A stretch of DNA of 64,000 nt from Methanothrix soehngenii GP6 (GTDB lineage Archaea; Halobacteriota; Methanosarcinia; Methanotrichales; Methanotrichaceae), in NCBI RefSeq assembly GCF_000204415.1, contig NC_015416.1, forward strand, positions 1,922,001 through 1,986,000. The letters are read 5' to 3'. Position numbers and translations under genes: made by a program. The notes under the pieces were generated by a model, which did not search any database, was not told where the DNA came from, and saw nothing but the letters and a program-made list of their open reading frames with translations. Below, piece by piece: positions 17,820 to 26,876 of the stretch (position 1 is its first letter; every line of letters begins with the position of its first letter).

Positions 17820-18125
17820 ATGCTGATAGACAAGATCAAGGAGCAAATCTTGCTGAATAATTATATAATAACATTTCATGCCCACAGGAGAATGGATGAG
17901 AGGGGCATTTCTACTGAGGATTTAGTTAATTTGATATTGGATGGAAGTATAATAGAGGACTATCCAGACAGCAGGCCGTGCCCCTCTGCTCTCATAGCTG
18001 GCAGAGCTGGCTGGCGATATTGTCATGCCGTGGTAGCTCTCTGCGAAAACCATCTGCGAATAATCACAGTCTATTGGCCGGAGGATGGAGAATGGAAAGA
18101 CAATATGACGAGAAGAATGAATTGA
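17820..18125 (+). CDS. DUF4258 protein, probable toxin of a type II pair
   Basis: The 101-residue protein has the DUF4258 pattern: ITFHAHRRMDERGISTEDLVNLILDGSIIEDYPD in the first half and an LRIITVYWPEDGEWKDN strand-turn at the end. This family has a RelE/MqsR-like small fold and often pairs with YgiT zinc-finger antitoxins. The downstream YgiT gene starts inside its last codons (18092 versus stop at 18125), confirming the pair. A purine-rich GGAGGCAGAGGA lies directly before ATG 17820. RNase activity is the expected role but is not shown for this family member. Confidence 0.8.
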   Translation: MLIDKIKEQILLNNYIITFHAHRRMDERGISTEDLVNLILDGSIIEDYPDSRPCPSALIAGRAGWRYCHAVVALCENHLRIITVYWPEDGEWKDNMTRRMN

Positions 18126-18379
18126 TTCCTGATATCTGCAACTGCGGTCGAGGAAGATTGCATCGGGGCAAGACAGAGTATCTCACCAGGGTTGATGATG
18201 GAGTATTAGTGATCAAGAATGTACCCGCCCTTATATGCGATATCTGTGATGAGGCTTATCTGACACCAGAATCTTCCAGAGAGATCGACAAGATTGTCAA
18301 GGATTTTCGTGAAGGAAGACTCCTGGCAAAGCCCATTGCAGCGGGTGAGGTCGAACTCAAAATGAAAGAGGTTGCCTGA
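18092..18379 (+). CDS. YgiT-type zinc-finger protein, probable antitoxin
   Basis: This 95-residue protein carries the two CxxC-type pairs of the MqsA/YgiT N-terminal zinc domain: CNCGRGRLHRGKTEY and PALICDICDEAYLTPES. In longer relatives a helix-turn-helix follows; here the C-terminal half is only a helix (SREIDKIVKDFREGRL), so it is the short form. ATG 18092 is chosen because it overlaps the toxin gene in the usual coupled way. It probably binds the DUF4258 protein and the palindrome at 17762. Confidence 0.8.
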   Translation: MERQYDEKNELIPDICNCGRGRLHRGKTEYLTRVDDGVLVIKNVPALICDICDEAYLTPESSREIDKIVKDFREGRLLAKPIAAGEVELKMKEVA

Positions 18380-18697
18380 TTGGAGCACCAATAGTAGAGT
18401 GGCAGGAGGAAGGCCTGGATCTTGGAGGAATGTGAATTGACAGTACACATCATCTACTCCATCGCGGTCTCCTCGCCCATCACTCCCGCCGAGCCGCTGC
18501 CCCCTCTGCCCGACATCCCCAGGGGCTCGCTGCTGATCGTGCAGAGGTGCCATCTAGCGCTATGGCATGGCACTGCACAAATAGCACAGCTCACCCGCTG
18601 CAGCAGCAATCACCTTTTATGATCCTCGCCTGGGGGCGGTGGTGGCGGCCACGCACATAACTACTTTTAAATTCCCTCCGGGAAATAGAGTCATGAT
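18380..18697. other. Gap with a decayed HicB-like start and a hicBA operator candidate
   Basis: At 18436-18470 the plus strand encodes VHIIYSIAV, nearly the same as the opening of the HicB-like protein at 19.2 kb (VPIIYSIAV), after which the frame loses HicB features; this is best read as a gene remnant. A 5-bp inverted repeat TTCCC-TCC-GGGAA (18672-18684), 13 bp before the hicB ATG, could be the autoregulatory site. Confidence 0.4.
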
Positions 18698-18958
18698 ATG
18701 TTCGCAGAATACATTCAGGCATCCTTGGAGCGAGCAGTCTATAAAACGCTTGAAGGAGAAGACGAGCCGATCTTTGTATCGGTCCCTGAGCTTCCCGGCG
18801 CATGGGCAACGGGCAAGACGGTAGAAGAGGCCAGAAAAAGGCTTATTGGAGTTATCGAAGAGTGGATACTTCTAGGTGTCCGGCTGGGGCATCCAATCCC
18901 TCCTATCGGTGGCCATACCATCAGCACCCCGCAGGAGTCGGTGACTGTTGCCGAGTAG
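18698..18958 (+). CDS. hicB: HicB-family antitoxin
   Basis: The 86-residue protein has the HicB partial RNase H-like fold: FVSVPELPGAWATGKTVEEARKRLIGVIEEWILLGVRLGHPIPP, with the VPELPG signature and the following helix. It neutralises HicA, whose gene starts within its final codons (18948). The C-terminal tail lacks an obvious DNA-binding domain, so it is the short HicB type. ATG 18698 follows a small palindrome. Identification is good; activity untested. Confidence 0.85.
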   Translation: MFAEYIQASLERAVYKTLEGEDEPIFVSVPELPGAWATGKTVEEARKRLIGVIEEWILLGVRLGHPIPPIGGHTISTPQESVTVAE

Positions 18959-19172
18959 GCTCACTGCAGTATCTCGTCGGGATCTGATCAAACGATTGAA
19001 AAGCCTGGGATTCTCTGGGCCGTACGCCGGACCGGATCATGCATTCATGGTCAGAGGATTCGCTCGCATCAGAATTCCCAATCCTCATAAACAAGAAATA
19101 GGCATAAGCTTGCTTGTTGAGATACTTCGAGAAGGTGGGATTTCCCGCGAGGAGTGGCTATCGACTAATTGA
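18948..19172 (+). CDS. hicA: HicA-family mRNA interferase toxin
   Basis: HicA is a small dsRBD-like ribonuclease. The 74-residue product shows the family landmarks: SRRDLIKRLKSLGFSGPYAGPDHAFMVRG, where the GPDHAFM segment carries the catalytic His, and IRIPNPHKQEIGISLLVEILREGGISREEWL at the end. The start is probably TTG 18948, overlapping hicB by 11 bp, so production depends on hicB translation. The order hicB-hicA is the less common one. It looks intact. Confidence 0.85.
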   Translation: MPSRLTAVSRRDLIKRLKSLGFSGPYAGPDHAFMVRGFARIRIPNPHKQEIGISLLVEILREGGISREEWLSTN

Positions 19173-19205
19173 TTTGAAGAGTGTAGAAGGCATAAGGGAT
19201 AAAAA

Positions 19206-19397
19206 ATGTGCGTTCCCATCATCTACTCCATCGCCGTTGTACCTGAGCTTCCTGGCTGCTCGGCCTTTGGCGAGACAGAGGAAAGGGCTTTGCAGGAAGT
19301 CAAGATCGCCATGAAACTATGGCTGGAGACTGCAAAAAAGATAGGCAGATCGATTCCCGTTCCTCAGAAGCGAAGCCTGATTGCCAGTCTTGCATAG
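19206..19397 (+). CDS. Short HicB-like protein
   Basis: The 63-residue product reads VPIIYSIAVVPELPGCSAFGETEERALQEVKIAMKLWLETAKKIGRSIPVP, a HicB core missing the strand between the first beta strand and the VPELPGC motif. It lies 33 bp after hicA. It may be a second, shortened antitoxin for the same toxin or a decaying duplicate. The near-identical start of the remnant at 18.44 kb suggests local duplication. Confidence 0.6.
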   Translation: MCVPIIYSIAVVPELPGCSAFGETEERALQEVKIAMKLWLETAKKIGRSIPVPQKRSLIASLA

Positions 19398-19460
19398 GCC
19401 CCAGTTTCACCTCGCAAGTCGCTAGCAAGACATTGTATTTATATCGTCCTTCCTGCCTAT

Positions 19461-19533
19461 TCAAGCCTCTCCGGCGCTGAGGGGGTCTCGTTGGCCGCAG
19501 CCCGGAGGGCCGACTCGCGTCATCCACTGAAAA
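19461..19533 (+). repeat. GC-rich structured repeat, copy 2
   Basis: This is the partner of the repeat at 15354-15430: CAAGCCTCTCCGGCGCTGAG at the start and GAGGGCCGACTCGCG at the end, with the middle changed. The stem arms differ between copies but pairing of GCCTCTCCGG with CCCGGAGGGC is largely kept. It lies in the non-coding gap between the HicB-like gene and the aminotransferase. Confidence 0.5.
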
Positions 19534-19630
19534 GCATGAATAGATCGGACTCCTTTGAAATCATACCGGTGGCTAATGGGATCGATTTGCCGGGCAAGAA
19601 GGGCAATGATCATTAAATTATCTCCAGCTC

Positions 19631-20767
19631 TCATCCCTTCAAATACCTCTCAATCCTATCCAGCCCATCAGCTATCTTCTCTCGAGAGTTGGCATAAGAA
19701 AACCGCAAGTAACCTTCTCCATTGGGCCCAAAGTCAATACCCGGAGTGACTCCCACATGGGCTTTTTCCAGAATATCGAAGGCCAGAGCATAAGAATCTC
19801 CAGATAAATGCCGAGCATTGGCGAAGACATAAAAAGCTCCCGTCGGCTCAACGGTAATTCCAAAGCCCATCTCTCTCAATCGCCGGACCATGAACTTCCT
19901 CCGCTGATTGTAAATCCTCTTCATCTCCGCCACATCCGGGCCGGTCTCCTCTAAAGCAGCAATCCCCGCCCTCTGGGCAAGGGAGCTGGCGCAGATGAAG
20001 AAGTTCTGCTGCATCTTCTGAATGGGCCGAACGAACCTCTCCGGAGCGATCAGATAACCCAGCCTCAGCCCGGTCATGGCATAGAGCTTGGAGTAGCCGT
20101 TCAGCACAAAGGCATGATCTGTGAACTCCAGGATGGAATGCTCCTTTCCCTCATAGACCAGTCCGTGATAGATCTCATCGGAGATGATGTATGGGCCGAG
20201 CCCGGCGATGGCCTTCATGTTCTCCTCAGAGAGGAGGTTTCCAGTGGGATTGGAGGGGGAGTTGATCAGAATGGCCCGGGTCTGGTCCCTGATCCGCTCT
20301 CGGATCGCCTCCGCCCTCGGCTGGAAGCCGTCCTTTTCATAGACCGGAACCCTTACCGGCACTCCCCCCAGAAAGCTTATGAAATTGGGATAACAGGAGT
20401 AGCCTGGATCGGAGAGTACCACCTCCTGGCCCCTCTCCAGGAGAGAGGAAAAGACCAGCATCATCGCCGGCGAGGTGCCTGAGGTCACCACCACCTGCTC
20501 GGGCTTTATAAAAACGCCATAGGTCTTTTCATAATGCCGGCAAATGGCCTCCCTGAGTTCCAGATCCCCCAGGCTGTGGGTGTAGTGGGTTAATCCCAGG
20601 TCCAGAGCCTTTCTCGTCGCCTCCTTGACCGCTAAAGGTACATCGAAATCCGGCTCTCCCACCTCTAGATGGATGACATCCACTCCCTGCCTCTCCAGCT
20701 CCCTTGCCCTCTCTAAAACCTCCATCACAATGAAAGGCGCTATCTCCTCTGCTCTCCTGGCGATCAA
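19631..20767 (-). CDS. PLP-dependent class I/II aminotransferase
   Basis: This 378-residue fold-type I aminotransferase resembles archaeal aspartate/aromatic aminotransferases. It shows LEVGEPDFDVP near the N-terminus, the SNPTGNLLSEENM loop with the PLP-binding Asn, ISDEIYHGLVYEG with the pyridine-nitrogen Asp, the Schiff-base Lys in LNGYSKLYAMTGLRLGY and a C-terminal Arg in YLRFSYANS that binds the substrate carboxylate. The substrate cannot be set from sequence. It is upstream of nothing obvious but is the last gene of a minus-strand run with the amidoligase cluster, 68 bp after the GCS2 gene, so it could supply or modify an amino acid for that pathway. Confidence 0.88.
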   Translation of the reverse strand: MIARRAEEIAPFIVMEVLERARELERQGVDVIHLEVGEPDFDVPLAVKEATRKALDLGLTHYTHSLGDLELREAICRHYEKTYGVFIKPEQVVVTSGTSPAMMLVFSSLLERGQEVVLSDPGYSCYPNFISFLGGVPVRVPVYEKDGFQPRAEAIRERIRDQTRAILINSPSNPTGNLLSEENMKAIAGLGPYIISDEIYHGLVYEGKEHSILEFTDHAFVLNGYSKLYAMTGLRLGYLIAPERFVRPIQKMQQNFFICASSLAQRAGIAALEETGPDVAEMKRIYNQRRKFMVRRLREMGFGITVEPTGAFYVFANARHLSGDSYALAFDILEKAHVGVTPGIDFGPNGEGYLRFSYANSREKIADGLDRIERYLKG

Positions 20768-20835
20768 GATCCTTCTCCCATGCTGTCAGTCCAGTTGTCG
20801 GTTGACCTAAATAACGCCTTTCATTAGCATCTCAC

Positions 20836-22017
20836 TCATCCGCAACGTCCCGGCTCAGCAGAATAAGGGATATTCTCCTTCAAGCACCAGGCCAGCTGAG
20901 AGAGCATGGGCAGGATCTCCTTCTCCTCCTTTTGCCTCTGTACCATGATCTCAGCCAGGCTGCCCTGCTCGATTCTCTTTTCGATCAGGGGAAGATACCT
21001 CTGCTCCTCCCGTGTGGCATTCCTCACCGCCAGGGCATATAGCCTCTCCAGCTCCGGCCTCATAGCGGCGACCCCGCGACGCATGCCATCCTCCAGCATA
21101 GCTAATAGATGGCTTTCACTATCCTCCAGCTCCAAGTCAGTGCGGAGGAGGGCCATGATGAAAGCACAGATCGCCATATCCGAATGCAGACACTCCTGCT
21201 CATCTATGGCCTTGATCTCCAGGCACCTCCTGGTGAAGCGCACGATCTCCCCTCTGGAGTTCACCCACTCGTGGCAAAGTATCTGAGCATGCTGCTTTTT
21301 CAATTCCCGATAGATATTGCGGTTGATCTCGACATAATCTCTGATACCCTCCAGCCTCTCGGGAATCACATTCCGGCAGATCTGGGGGATCTGGGACTGA
21401 TTTCTTCGGTAGTACACCAGCCGGCTGTCCATATAGGAATTGACTTGTCCCTCGACAAAGGGAGAGGAGGCAGTCACCGCCACCAGATAGGGCATGAGCG
21501 AGCGAATCTTGTTGAACATCCCCACCAGCTCCTGCTCATCCCTATAAGGAATATTGATCTGCAGCGCCTGGATGTTCAGCCAGCCATGCTGCTTGATGCC
21601 AAAGAGCCGGTCGTATGCCTGGTAATAGTCCTGCTCATCGTGATCCCAGTAGGTCGTCTGATCCAGGGTTAGCAGGGGATGCATTCCCAGGCCCAGGAAC
21701 TGGTACTCATTTTTCGTCGCCCGGAAAAGCTCTTGCAGTCCCGAAAAGAGATTCTCCTCCAGGCGGCCAAGGTTGCCCGGAGACGCCGGAATCAACTCCA
21801 GGACATGCTTTTGCAGCTCTTTGGACACCCGAATTCCCCCGAAGGCCACCTCATGCTCCACCCTGCCATTTATCCTCTCGATGATCCTGTCGGATATGGC
21901 CAGGGGGCGGAAGATGCTATCGTTTATGGAGTACTCGTGCTCCGTTCCTAAATGAGATTGTGCGGGTTGTGCCCGGTGCATTGCTGCCCTGGATACTCTC
22001 CCGAATTGCAATGGCAT
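20836..22017 (-). CDS. GCS2-type glutamate-cysteine ligase-like amidoligase
   Basis: The 393-residue protein belongs to the GCS2 (YbdK-like) branch of the glutamine-synthetase-fold ligases, which join an amino acid to a carboxylate using ATP. The opening LGTEHEYSIND is the family's GxExE-type metal motif. Further marks are GMHPLLTLDQTTYWDH, WLNIQALQINIPY, the TASSPFVEGQ substrate loop and an Arg-rich VNSRGEIVRFTRRCLEIK. Methanogens are not known to make glutathione, so the true product is probably another amide. It starts 6 bp after the YkgJ-like gene stops and belongs to a four-gene run with RimK-like and RLAN-like proteins. Confidence 0.85.
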   Translation of the reverse strand: MPLQFGRVSRAAMHRAQPAQSHLGTEHEYSINDSIFRPLAISDRIIERINGRVEHEVAFGGIRVSKELQKHVLELIPASPGNLGRLEENLFSGLQELFRATKNEYQFLGLGMHPLLTLDQTTYWDHDEQDYYQAYDRLFGIKQHGWLNIQALQINIPYRDEQELVGMFNKIRSLMPYLVAVTASSPFVEGQVNSYMDSRLVYYRRNQSQIPQICRNVIPERLEGIRDYVEINRNIYRELKKQHAQILCHEWVNSRGEIVRFTRRCLEIKAIDEQECLHSDMAICAFIMALLRTDLELEDSESHLLAMLEDGMRRGVAAMRPELERLYALAVRNATREEQRYLPLIEKRIEQGSLAEIMVQRQKEEKEILPMLSQLAWCLKENIPYSAEPGRCG

Positions 22018-22023
22018 CCTTTT

Positions 22024-22515
22024 TCAGTCCTCCAGCCGGATCTCCGCCACAAGATCAGTCTGGGGCTCATCGATCTGTAGAATCTGGGCCATCTCCTCCT
22101 CAGGCACGCTTCTTATCAGATCCATGATCTTCTCCACAGAGGTCTCGAAGAGGGCATCGTATGCCTTCCGGTTAGCTCTTAGGAATCGAACCATGGGACA
22201 GATGCTCTCCCTCTTGAGGAATATCTGCAGCATATCATCCTCAATATCAAAGGTGAACGGCCCGGCCACGCAGGTCTCAGGCTTGATATCATGGATGCTG
22301 CACTTCCCATCCCGGAAGAGCACACAGAATCCATCCTGCCTGAGGCGGAGCCTCTTATATCCGACAAACTCGATCGCATCCGCGCTGACGCCGTTTTCCA
22401 TAAGTATATCAATCCGCTTCTGGCTCAGGGGAGGCCTGGCCTCAAAGCAGCAGCCACCAGCCAGATGGCAATCGTCGCAGGCCCGGCTCAGGGTCTGGCA
22501 AAGGTCCTCATCCAT
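22024..22515 (-). CDS. YkgJ-family cysteine-cluster protein
   Basis: The 163-residue protein has the CxxC...CC pattern of YkgJ (zinc/iron-chelating) proteins: CDDCHLAGGCCFEARPPLS near the N-terminus and FCVLFRDGKCSIHDIKPETCVAGPF after it. Family members bind metal through these cysteines; their role is unknown, though some sit beside maturation enzymes. It lies 62 bp after the ATP-grasp gene and 6 bp before GCS2, clearly within the same operon. It could be a metal-dependent modifier or a substrate of the ligases. Confidence 0.85.
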   Translation of the reverse strand: MDEDLCQTLSRACDDCHLAGGCCFEARPPLSQKRIDILMENGVSADAIEFVGYKRLRLRQDGFCVLFRDGKCSIHDIKPETCVAGPFTFDIEDDMLQIFLKRESICPMVRFLRANRKAYDALFETSVEKIMDLIRSVPEEEMAQILQIDEPQTDLVAEIRLED

Positions 22516-22577
22516 TCAAATATCATCTCTTAGATAGTGCGAAATCATCATTTAGCCTATTCAATAAAAAAGTTGAT

Positions 22578-23606
22578 CTACCCCTCTTTAGAGTCGATGT
22601 CGCTGGAGTAGATGTCGCTCTCGCCCCATTGGCCGACCTGTGCATAGGTAAATTCAGCTTCCTGCTGATATCTGCCCATCAGACCGGCAGAAGAGATCGT
22701 CCCCATGGAAAGGTCTCGGGCATCGTCCAGAGCCTGGGCGGATACGAGATGAGAGATGATCTGTCCGAACATCTCCGGGTAATGTTCATCCTCTCCCCCT
22801 TCCAGAGAGGGATTGTCGTTCACCTCGATGACGAAGAGCTTTCCGTTGCTCTCTTTTATGTCCACTCCATACAATCCTTTACCGATAGCCCCTGCCGCTT
22901 GCTTTCCCAGATCTATTACCTCTGGCGGCACCTGATCAGCGGGCACGCTCTCCACATCGCAATAGACGATATGGCCGTTGACAGAGGCCTGGATCTTGAA
23001 GGTCTCCGAGGGTATGATATACCGGCAGGCGTAAAGCAACTGGCCATTGATCACCCCCACCCGCCAGTCGAACCGGCTCTCGATGTACTCCTGAACCACA
23101 ATCCAGTCGGATAGCTTGAAGAACCTCTTGGCCACCTTCAAGAGCTCCTCCACATCCGAGACCTTCTCCACCCGCACCGAGAAGGATGTTGACGGCTCTT
23201 TGAGAACCAGAGGGCTGCCCAGCTCATCGAAAAGCTGCCTTGCCTGCTGGTCATCTAATTCCCTCTTCTTCAGAAACCTGGTCTTAGGCATGGAGACGCC
23301 TTCTTTCTGCAGGTGCATGTACATGTTTATCTTGTCGGCGCAGATCCTGATGGATGTGGGGTCGTCTATCACCGGCACGCCGTACATCTCCGCCATCCTG
23401 GCGGCCACGTAGGTGGTGTTCATGGGATCTGTGTCGGCACGGATGAAGAGCGCATCCAGTCGGGGAATCTTTTTCATATCCACGGGAAAGATGAACTCGA
23501 CGGTATGGCCCATGCTCTCTGCCACATCCCGGCACTTCACCAGGGCCATGAGCTGAGAGGAGCTGCTCAATGTCTTTCTATTGACGAAGATTCCAAGTTT
23601 ACTCAA
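22578..23606 (-). CDS. RimK-like ATP-grasp ligase
   Basis: The 342-residue protein is an ATP-grasp carboxylate-amine ligase. After an N-terminal LGIFVNRK strand come the ATP-grasp parts: DDPTSIRICADKINMYMHLQKEGVSMPKT, the ATP-binding LGSPLVLKEPSTSFSVRVEKV, the WIVVQEYIESRFDWRVGVINGQ hinge and the Mg-binding GVDIKESNGKLFVIEVNDNPSLEGG. Such enzymes ligate amino acids to peptides, cofactors or proteins. A 45-residue C-terminal tail is not part of the fold. The RLAN-like gene overlaps its start by 8 bp, so the usual RLAN-ATP-grasp fusion seems split here. Confidence 0.9.
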   Translation of the reverse strand: MSKLGIFVNRKTLSSSSQLMALVKCRDVAESMGHTVEFIFPVDMKKIPRLDALFIRADTDPMNTTYVAARMAEMYGVPVIDDPTSIRICADKINMYMHLQKEGVSMPKTRFLKKRELDDQQARQLFDELGSPLVLKEPSTSFSVRVEKVSDVEELLKVAKRFFKLSDWIVVQEYIESRFDWRVGVINGQLLYACRYIIPSETFKIQASVNGHIVYCDVESVPADQVPPEVIDLGKQAAGAIGKGLYGVDIKESNGKLFVIEVNDNPSLEGGEDEHYPEMFGQIISHLVSAQALDDARDLSMGTISSAGLMGRYQQEAEFTYAQVGQWGESDIYSSDIDSKEG

Positions 23607-24255
23607 AGCGTTTCACCCTCTTGTCCAGAAGGTCCTGGAGCATTTCTTTTTCCTCTTTGGATAATTGAGAGTATTTCACCGGCGCCAGGGAAGAGAGATT
23701 ATAGGTGCCAGAGTTGTCCTTCACCATTACGATCTCCACCAATGGCAGCTTGAAGACCTGGTAGATCTTCTCCGCAATCTCTGCTACCTCTTCACAGCAG
23801 TTCAGGCTTCGGCCGAAAATGGAGACGCATCTGGTAACGGCAGAGGTATCAGCGATCTTCTGGTAGCAGAAAGGATACCTTCCGTGGTTGGTGATGTGCT
23901 TTACCACCTTCTTTGCCTCGTCATGATCATTCACCAGGAAGTACTCACTGGGAGTGGAGAAGTAGTTCAGGCCATAGATGATGGCCGGAAGGGGCACGAA
24001 CTGGTAGGATACAGTCCAGTCGCAGACGGAGATGCCCGCCAGCTTGGCCTTCTCCAGGCATATAGGAACGATATAGGCGTCTAAAACATCCCTGCTGCTG
24101 GGAGTGGTTATGATCCCCTCATTCTCACTCTTGACAATGGCATAGTACGGCTCAGTCTTGTAGAAGTAGCTCTCATTGACGATGTACTGAGAGTCATCTT
24201 CCACTAAGGTGTACATTATATCCTTCTTAGGAATCTGATCCCGTCGTTGGTTCAT
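23599..24255 (-). CDS. RLAN-like protein (partner domain of RimK-like ATP-grasp)
   Basis: The 218-residue protein, from ATG 24255 (MNQRRDQIPKKDIMYTLVEDD), looks like the RimK-like ATP-grasp N-terminal domain family that normally precedes an ATP-grasp module. Features include YYAIVKSENEGIITTPSSRDVLDAYIVPICLEKAKLAG, a CYQKIADTSAVTRCVSIFGRSLNCCEEVAEIAEKIYQVFKLPLVEIVMV segment and a charged end. The frame is open upstream to 24324 but the added codons are poor in family character. It overlaps the ATP-grasp gene by 8 bp. Family assignment rests on context plus general resemblance, so it is moderate. Confidence 0.55.
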   Translation of the reverse strand: MNQRRDQIPKKDIMYTLVEDDSQYIVNESYFYKTEPYYAIVKSENEGIITTPSSRDVLDAYIVPICLEKAKLAGISVCDWTVSYQFVPLPAIIYGLNYFSTPSEYFLVNDHDEAKKVVKHITNHGRYPFCYQKIADTSAVTRCVSIFGRSLNCCEEVAEIAEKIYQVFKLPLVEIVMVKDNSGTYNLSSLAPVKYSQLSKEEKEMLQDLLDKRVKRFE

Positions 24256-24630
24256 TAAATGATCACCGCACGATCTGCGTGTGAGAGAATAGGTCTTTTG
24301 CTTTGGACAGATTTGCGTCCACATTGTCTATATTGTGCTGCCATTCAGGTTTTTTTCCAGACGGTACCCTACGGTGCCTTATGTGACTACGGTGCCGCTC
24401 CGGATCGGATGCAACTTCAATCTCTGAAATCTGAAATCCCCGAAGAGCGTTCTAGTCAGCATGTAGTATTTATCGTTGTCGTCCAGATGCCTTTGAACCG
24501 ATCCCTGAAATCCCCCGTCCGGATCAGATTCGATTTATTCCAACAAGAAATGGAAATCGGCCCCTGGAATTCAGAGATATTTCGCGAGGATATTCCAGAG
24601 CACTCATTCCACCCAATTCAAGGGCGGATG
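24256..24630. other. Upstream region of the amidoligase cluster
   Basis: 375 bp without a gene. It should contain the promoter for the four-gene run and the 3' end of the DUF255 transcript. Codons of an open plus-strand frame here have no ribosome binding site or family resemblance. No clear operator was seen. Confidence 0.35.
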
Positions 24631-26763
24631 CTAATTTTTCTCTAATAGAGCCATCAGCTCTGCCGCATTGGTTGCTGGAAGCTGGCAGACGTGATCCGAG
24701 CAGACATAAGCCGCGGCCTTTCCCTTGACCGGGACCAGATCTCTGGTAAAGGGAGCGAGCATGACGATCTCGCTTCCTGATGCTAAAACCACCGCTTTAT
24801 TGGGCAGGAATCTAATTCTTATCGCGGCCAGCATCTCTTTCAGTCCCCCGTCCTCCAGGCTGCCGACCAGGGCTACCTCATACGTAGGTCCCAGAGCATA
24901 GTCCAGGGCACAGAGAAGCATTGTATACCCCAGGGGCTGGGCGGAGACTGCAGGAAGGGCAGAGCGAGCGAGGAGGGCGGCCTTCTCCTCTAAGCTTGTA
25001 TCTCCCGTCAAATGCAGCAGCCTGAGGAGGTTTAGGAGGGCAATGGAGTTTCCAGAAGGCAGAGCGCCATCGTAGTACTCCTTCTTTCTGACCAGCAGCT
25101 CCTCGCCATCATCCGCAGTGAAGAAAAAGCCCCCTGCCTCCCCATCCCAGAAGTGCTTATCCATGATCTCATTCAGATGGACTGCCGCCTTCAGATACTT
25201 GACATCGAATGTCGCCTCATACAGCTCGATCAATCCCCAGATGAGGAAGGCATAGTCATCCAGGTTGGCCTGAATATCTGCTCCCTGCCGGTAGCGATGC
25301 ATCAGACGCCCCTCAGGGGTCCGCATCACCTCTAAGAGAAAGTCCGCCGCCCTGCTGGCTGCCGTAGCGAGATCGGGGTCCTGCAGGGCTCCTGCCGCCC
25401 GTGCCAGGGCAGCGATCATCAGTCCATTCCAGTCGGTGAGGATCTTGTCGTCCTTGAGGGGATGGACCCTCTTCTCTCTGGCCAAATAGAGTCGGGATAT
25501 CATATCGCTGGAGCGGTGGTACAGCTCCTCCTCCGGGATCTTCAGGACACTAGCAGCATCGCTAAAGCTTGATCGTTGCCTGAGGATGTTTCTTTCCCCC
25601 TCATAGTTCCCGCTCTCATAGACATCGAATAGCCGGATCAATAGCCGGAAATCCTCTTCGCCCAGGGACTCCTTTAGCTCAACTGCGGTCCAGGTGTAGA
25701 ATTTGCCCTCCTCTCCCTCGCTATCAGCGTCCTCAGCCGAGTAGAAGCCTCCCTCGGGAGAGGTCATATCCCTCAGGATGTACTCCAGGATCTCGCGCAC
25801 CGTCTGAGCGTACTCCTCCTCACCCGTGGCCTGATAGGCCTCAGCATAGGCCATGGCCAGGAGCGCCTGGTCATAGAGCATCTTCTCGAAGTGGGGTACG
25901 AACCACTCCGGATCGGTGGAGTATCTGTGAAATCCGAATCCCACATGATCGTAGATCCCTCCCATCCTCATGCCCTGAAGGGTGGTCTTGGCCATCTCCA
26001 GGGGCAGGATGTTTTTGGTTCTCTTCCAGCAGCGCAGAAGGAACAATATGTGATGGGGGGTGGGAAACTTGGGGGCGGTGCCAAAGCCACCATTCTCAGG
26101 ATCGTAGATCGAAGAGAGGGCGCTATAGCCCCGGGAAAGAAGAGAAGAATCGAATGGCGACCCCGAGAGGGAGTCCTTATGAGCCTCCTTCTGCACGCCT
26201 GCTCCCCTGCCGCTCTGCCGTCCCTTCAGATGATCCACGATGATGTTCGCCGAGCTCATGAGGCTCTCTCGATCGTTATCCCACATCTCCTTGACCTGAG
26301 CGATCAGCTCCATCAATCCCGTCAGGCCCATATGCCCTTTTTTTGGTATGTAAGTGGCAGCGAAGAAGGGTTTTTTATCAGGAGTCATCATAACGGTCAA
26401 TGGCCATCCCCCTCTGCCGCTGACAGCTATGGCCGCGGCCATGTAGATCTGGTCTATGTCCGGCCTCTCCTCCCGATCGACCTTGATGCAGATGAAGGAC
26501 TGATTCAGGAGGCGGGCCACATTGGGATCCTCAAAGGACTCGTGGGCCATGACATGACACCAGTGGCAGGTGGAGTAGCCCACAGAGAGAAAGATCGGTT
26601 TATCCTCCCTTCTGGCTGCCTCGAATGCCTCCTCTCCCCAGGGGTACCAGTCCACTGGATTGCAGGCATGCTGCAATAGATAGGGGCTCTTCTCTTTACA
26701 AAGGCGGTTTTGCTGGCAGCTGGATCTTGACGGATCTATGCCGGAGCTGGGATCTTCTGTCAT
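24631..26763 (-). CDS. DUF255/YyaL thioredoxin-domain protein (SPATA20-like)
   Basis: The 710-residue protein starts with the DUF255 thioredoxin-like domain: [22 protein letters not shown] and [20 protein letters not shown] with a CxxC pair, then [19 protein letters not shown]. The rest is a six-hairpin, glycosidase-like alpha barrel ([48 protein letters not shown]). The family is widespread, and its reaction is unknown; a redox or sugar-related role has been suggested. Length is typical. It stands alone between two non-coding regions, with a MITE just upstream. Confidence 0.9.
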   Translation of the reverse strand: MTEDPSSGIDPSRSSCQQNRLCKEKSPYLLQHACNPVDWYPWGEEAFEAARREDKPIFLSVGYSTCHWCHVMAHESFEDPNVARLLNQSFICIKVDREERPDIDQIYMAAAIAVSGRGGWPLTVMMTPDKKPFFAATYIPKKGHMGLTGLMELIAQVKEMWDNDRESLMSSANIIVDHLKGRQSGRGAGVQKEAHKDSLSGSPFDSSLLSRGYSALSSIYDPENGGFGTAPKFPTPHHILFLLRCWKRTKNILPLEMAKTTLQGMRMGGIYDHVGFGFHRYSTDPEWFVPHFEKMLYDQALLAMAYAEAYQATGEEEYAQTVREILEYILRDMTSPEGGFYSAEDADSEGEEGKFYTWTAVELKESLGEEDFRLLIRLFDVYESGNYEGERNILRQRSSFSDAASVLKIPEEELYHRSSDMISRLYLAREKRVHPLKDDKILTDWNGLMIAALARAAGALQDPDLATAASRAADFLLEVMRTPEGRLMHRYRQGADIQANLDDYAFLIWGLIELYEATFDVKYLKAAVHLNEIMDKHFWDGEAGGFFFTADDGEELLVRKKEYYDGALPSGNSIALLNLLRLLHLTGDTSLEEKAALLARSALPAVSAQPLGYTMLLCALDYALGPTYEVALVGSLEDGGLKEMLAAIRIRFLPNKAVVLASGSEIVMLAPFTRDLVPVKGKAAAYVCSDHVCQLPATNAAELMALLEKN

Positions 26764-26876
26764 GGCAACCTTGGATAGCTATTGATGCTCTCTTGTATAT
26801 ATCAGATCGGTATATCAGACGGGATTCTTGATGAGTCGGATCAAATAGAGTCAAACGCATGGCCAAGAGTCAGATT

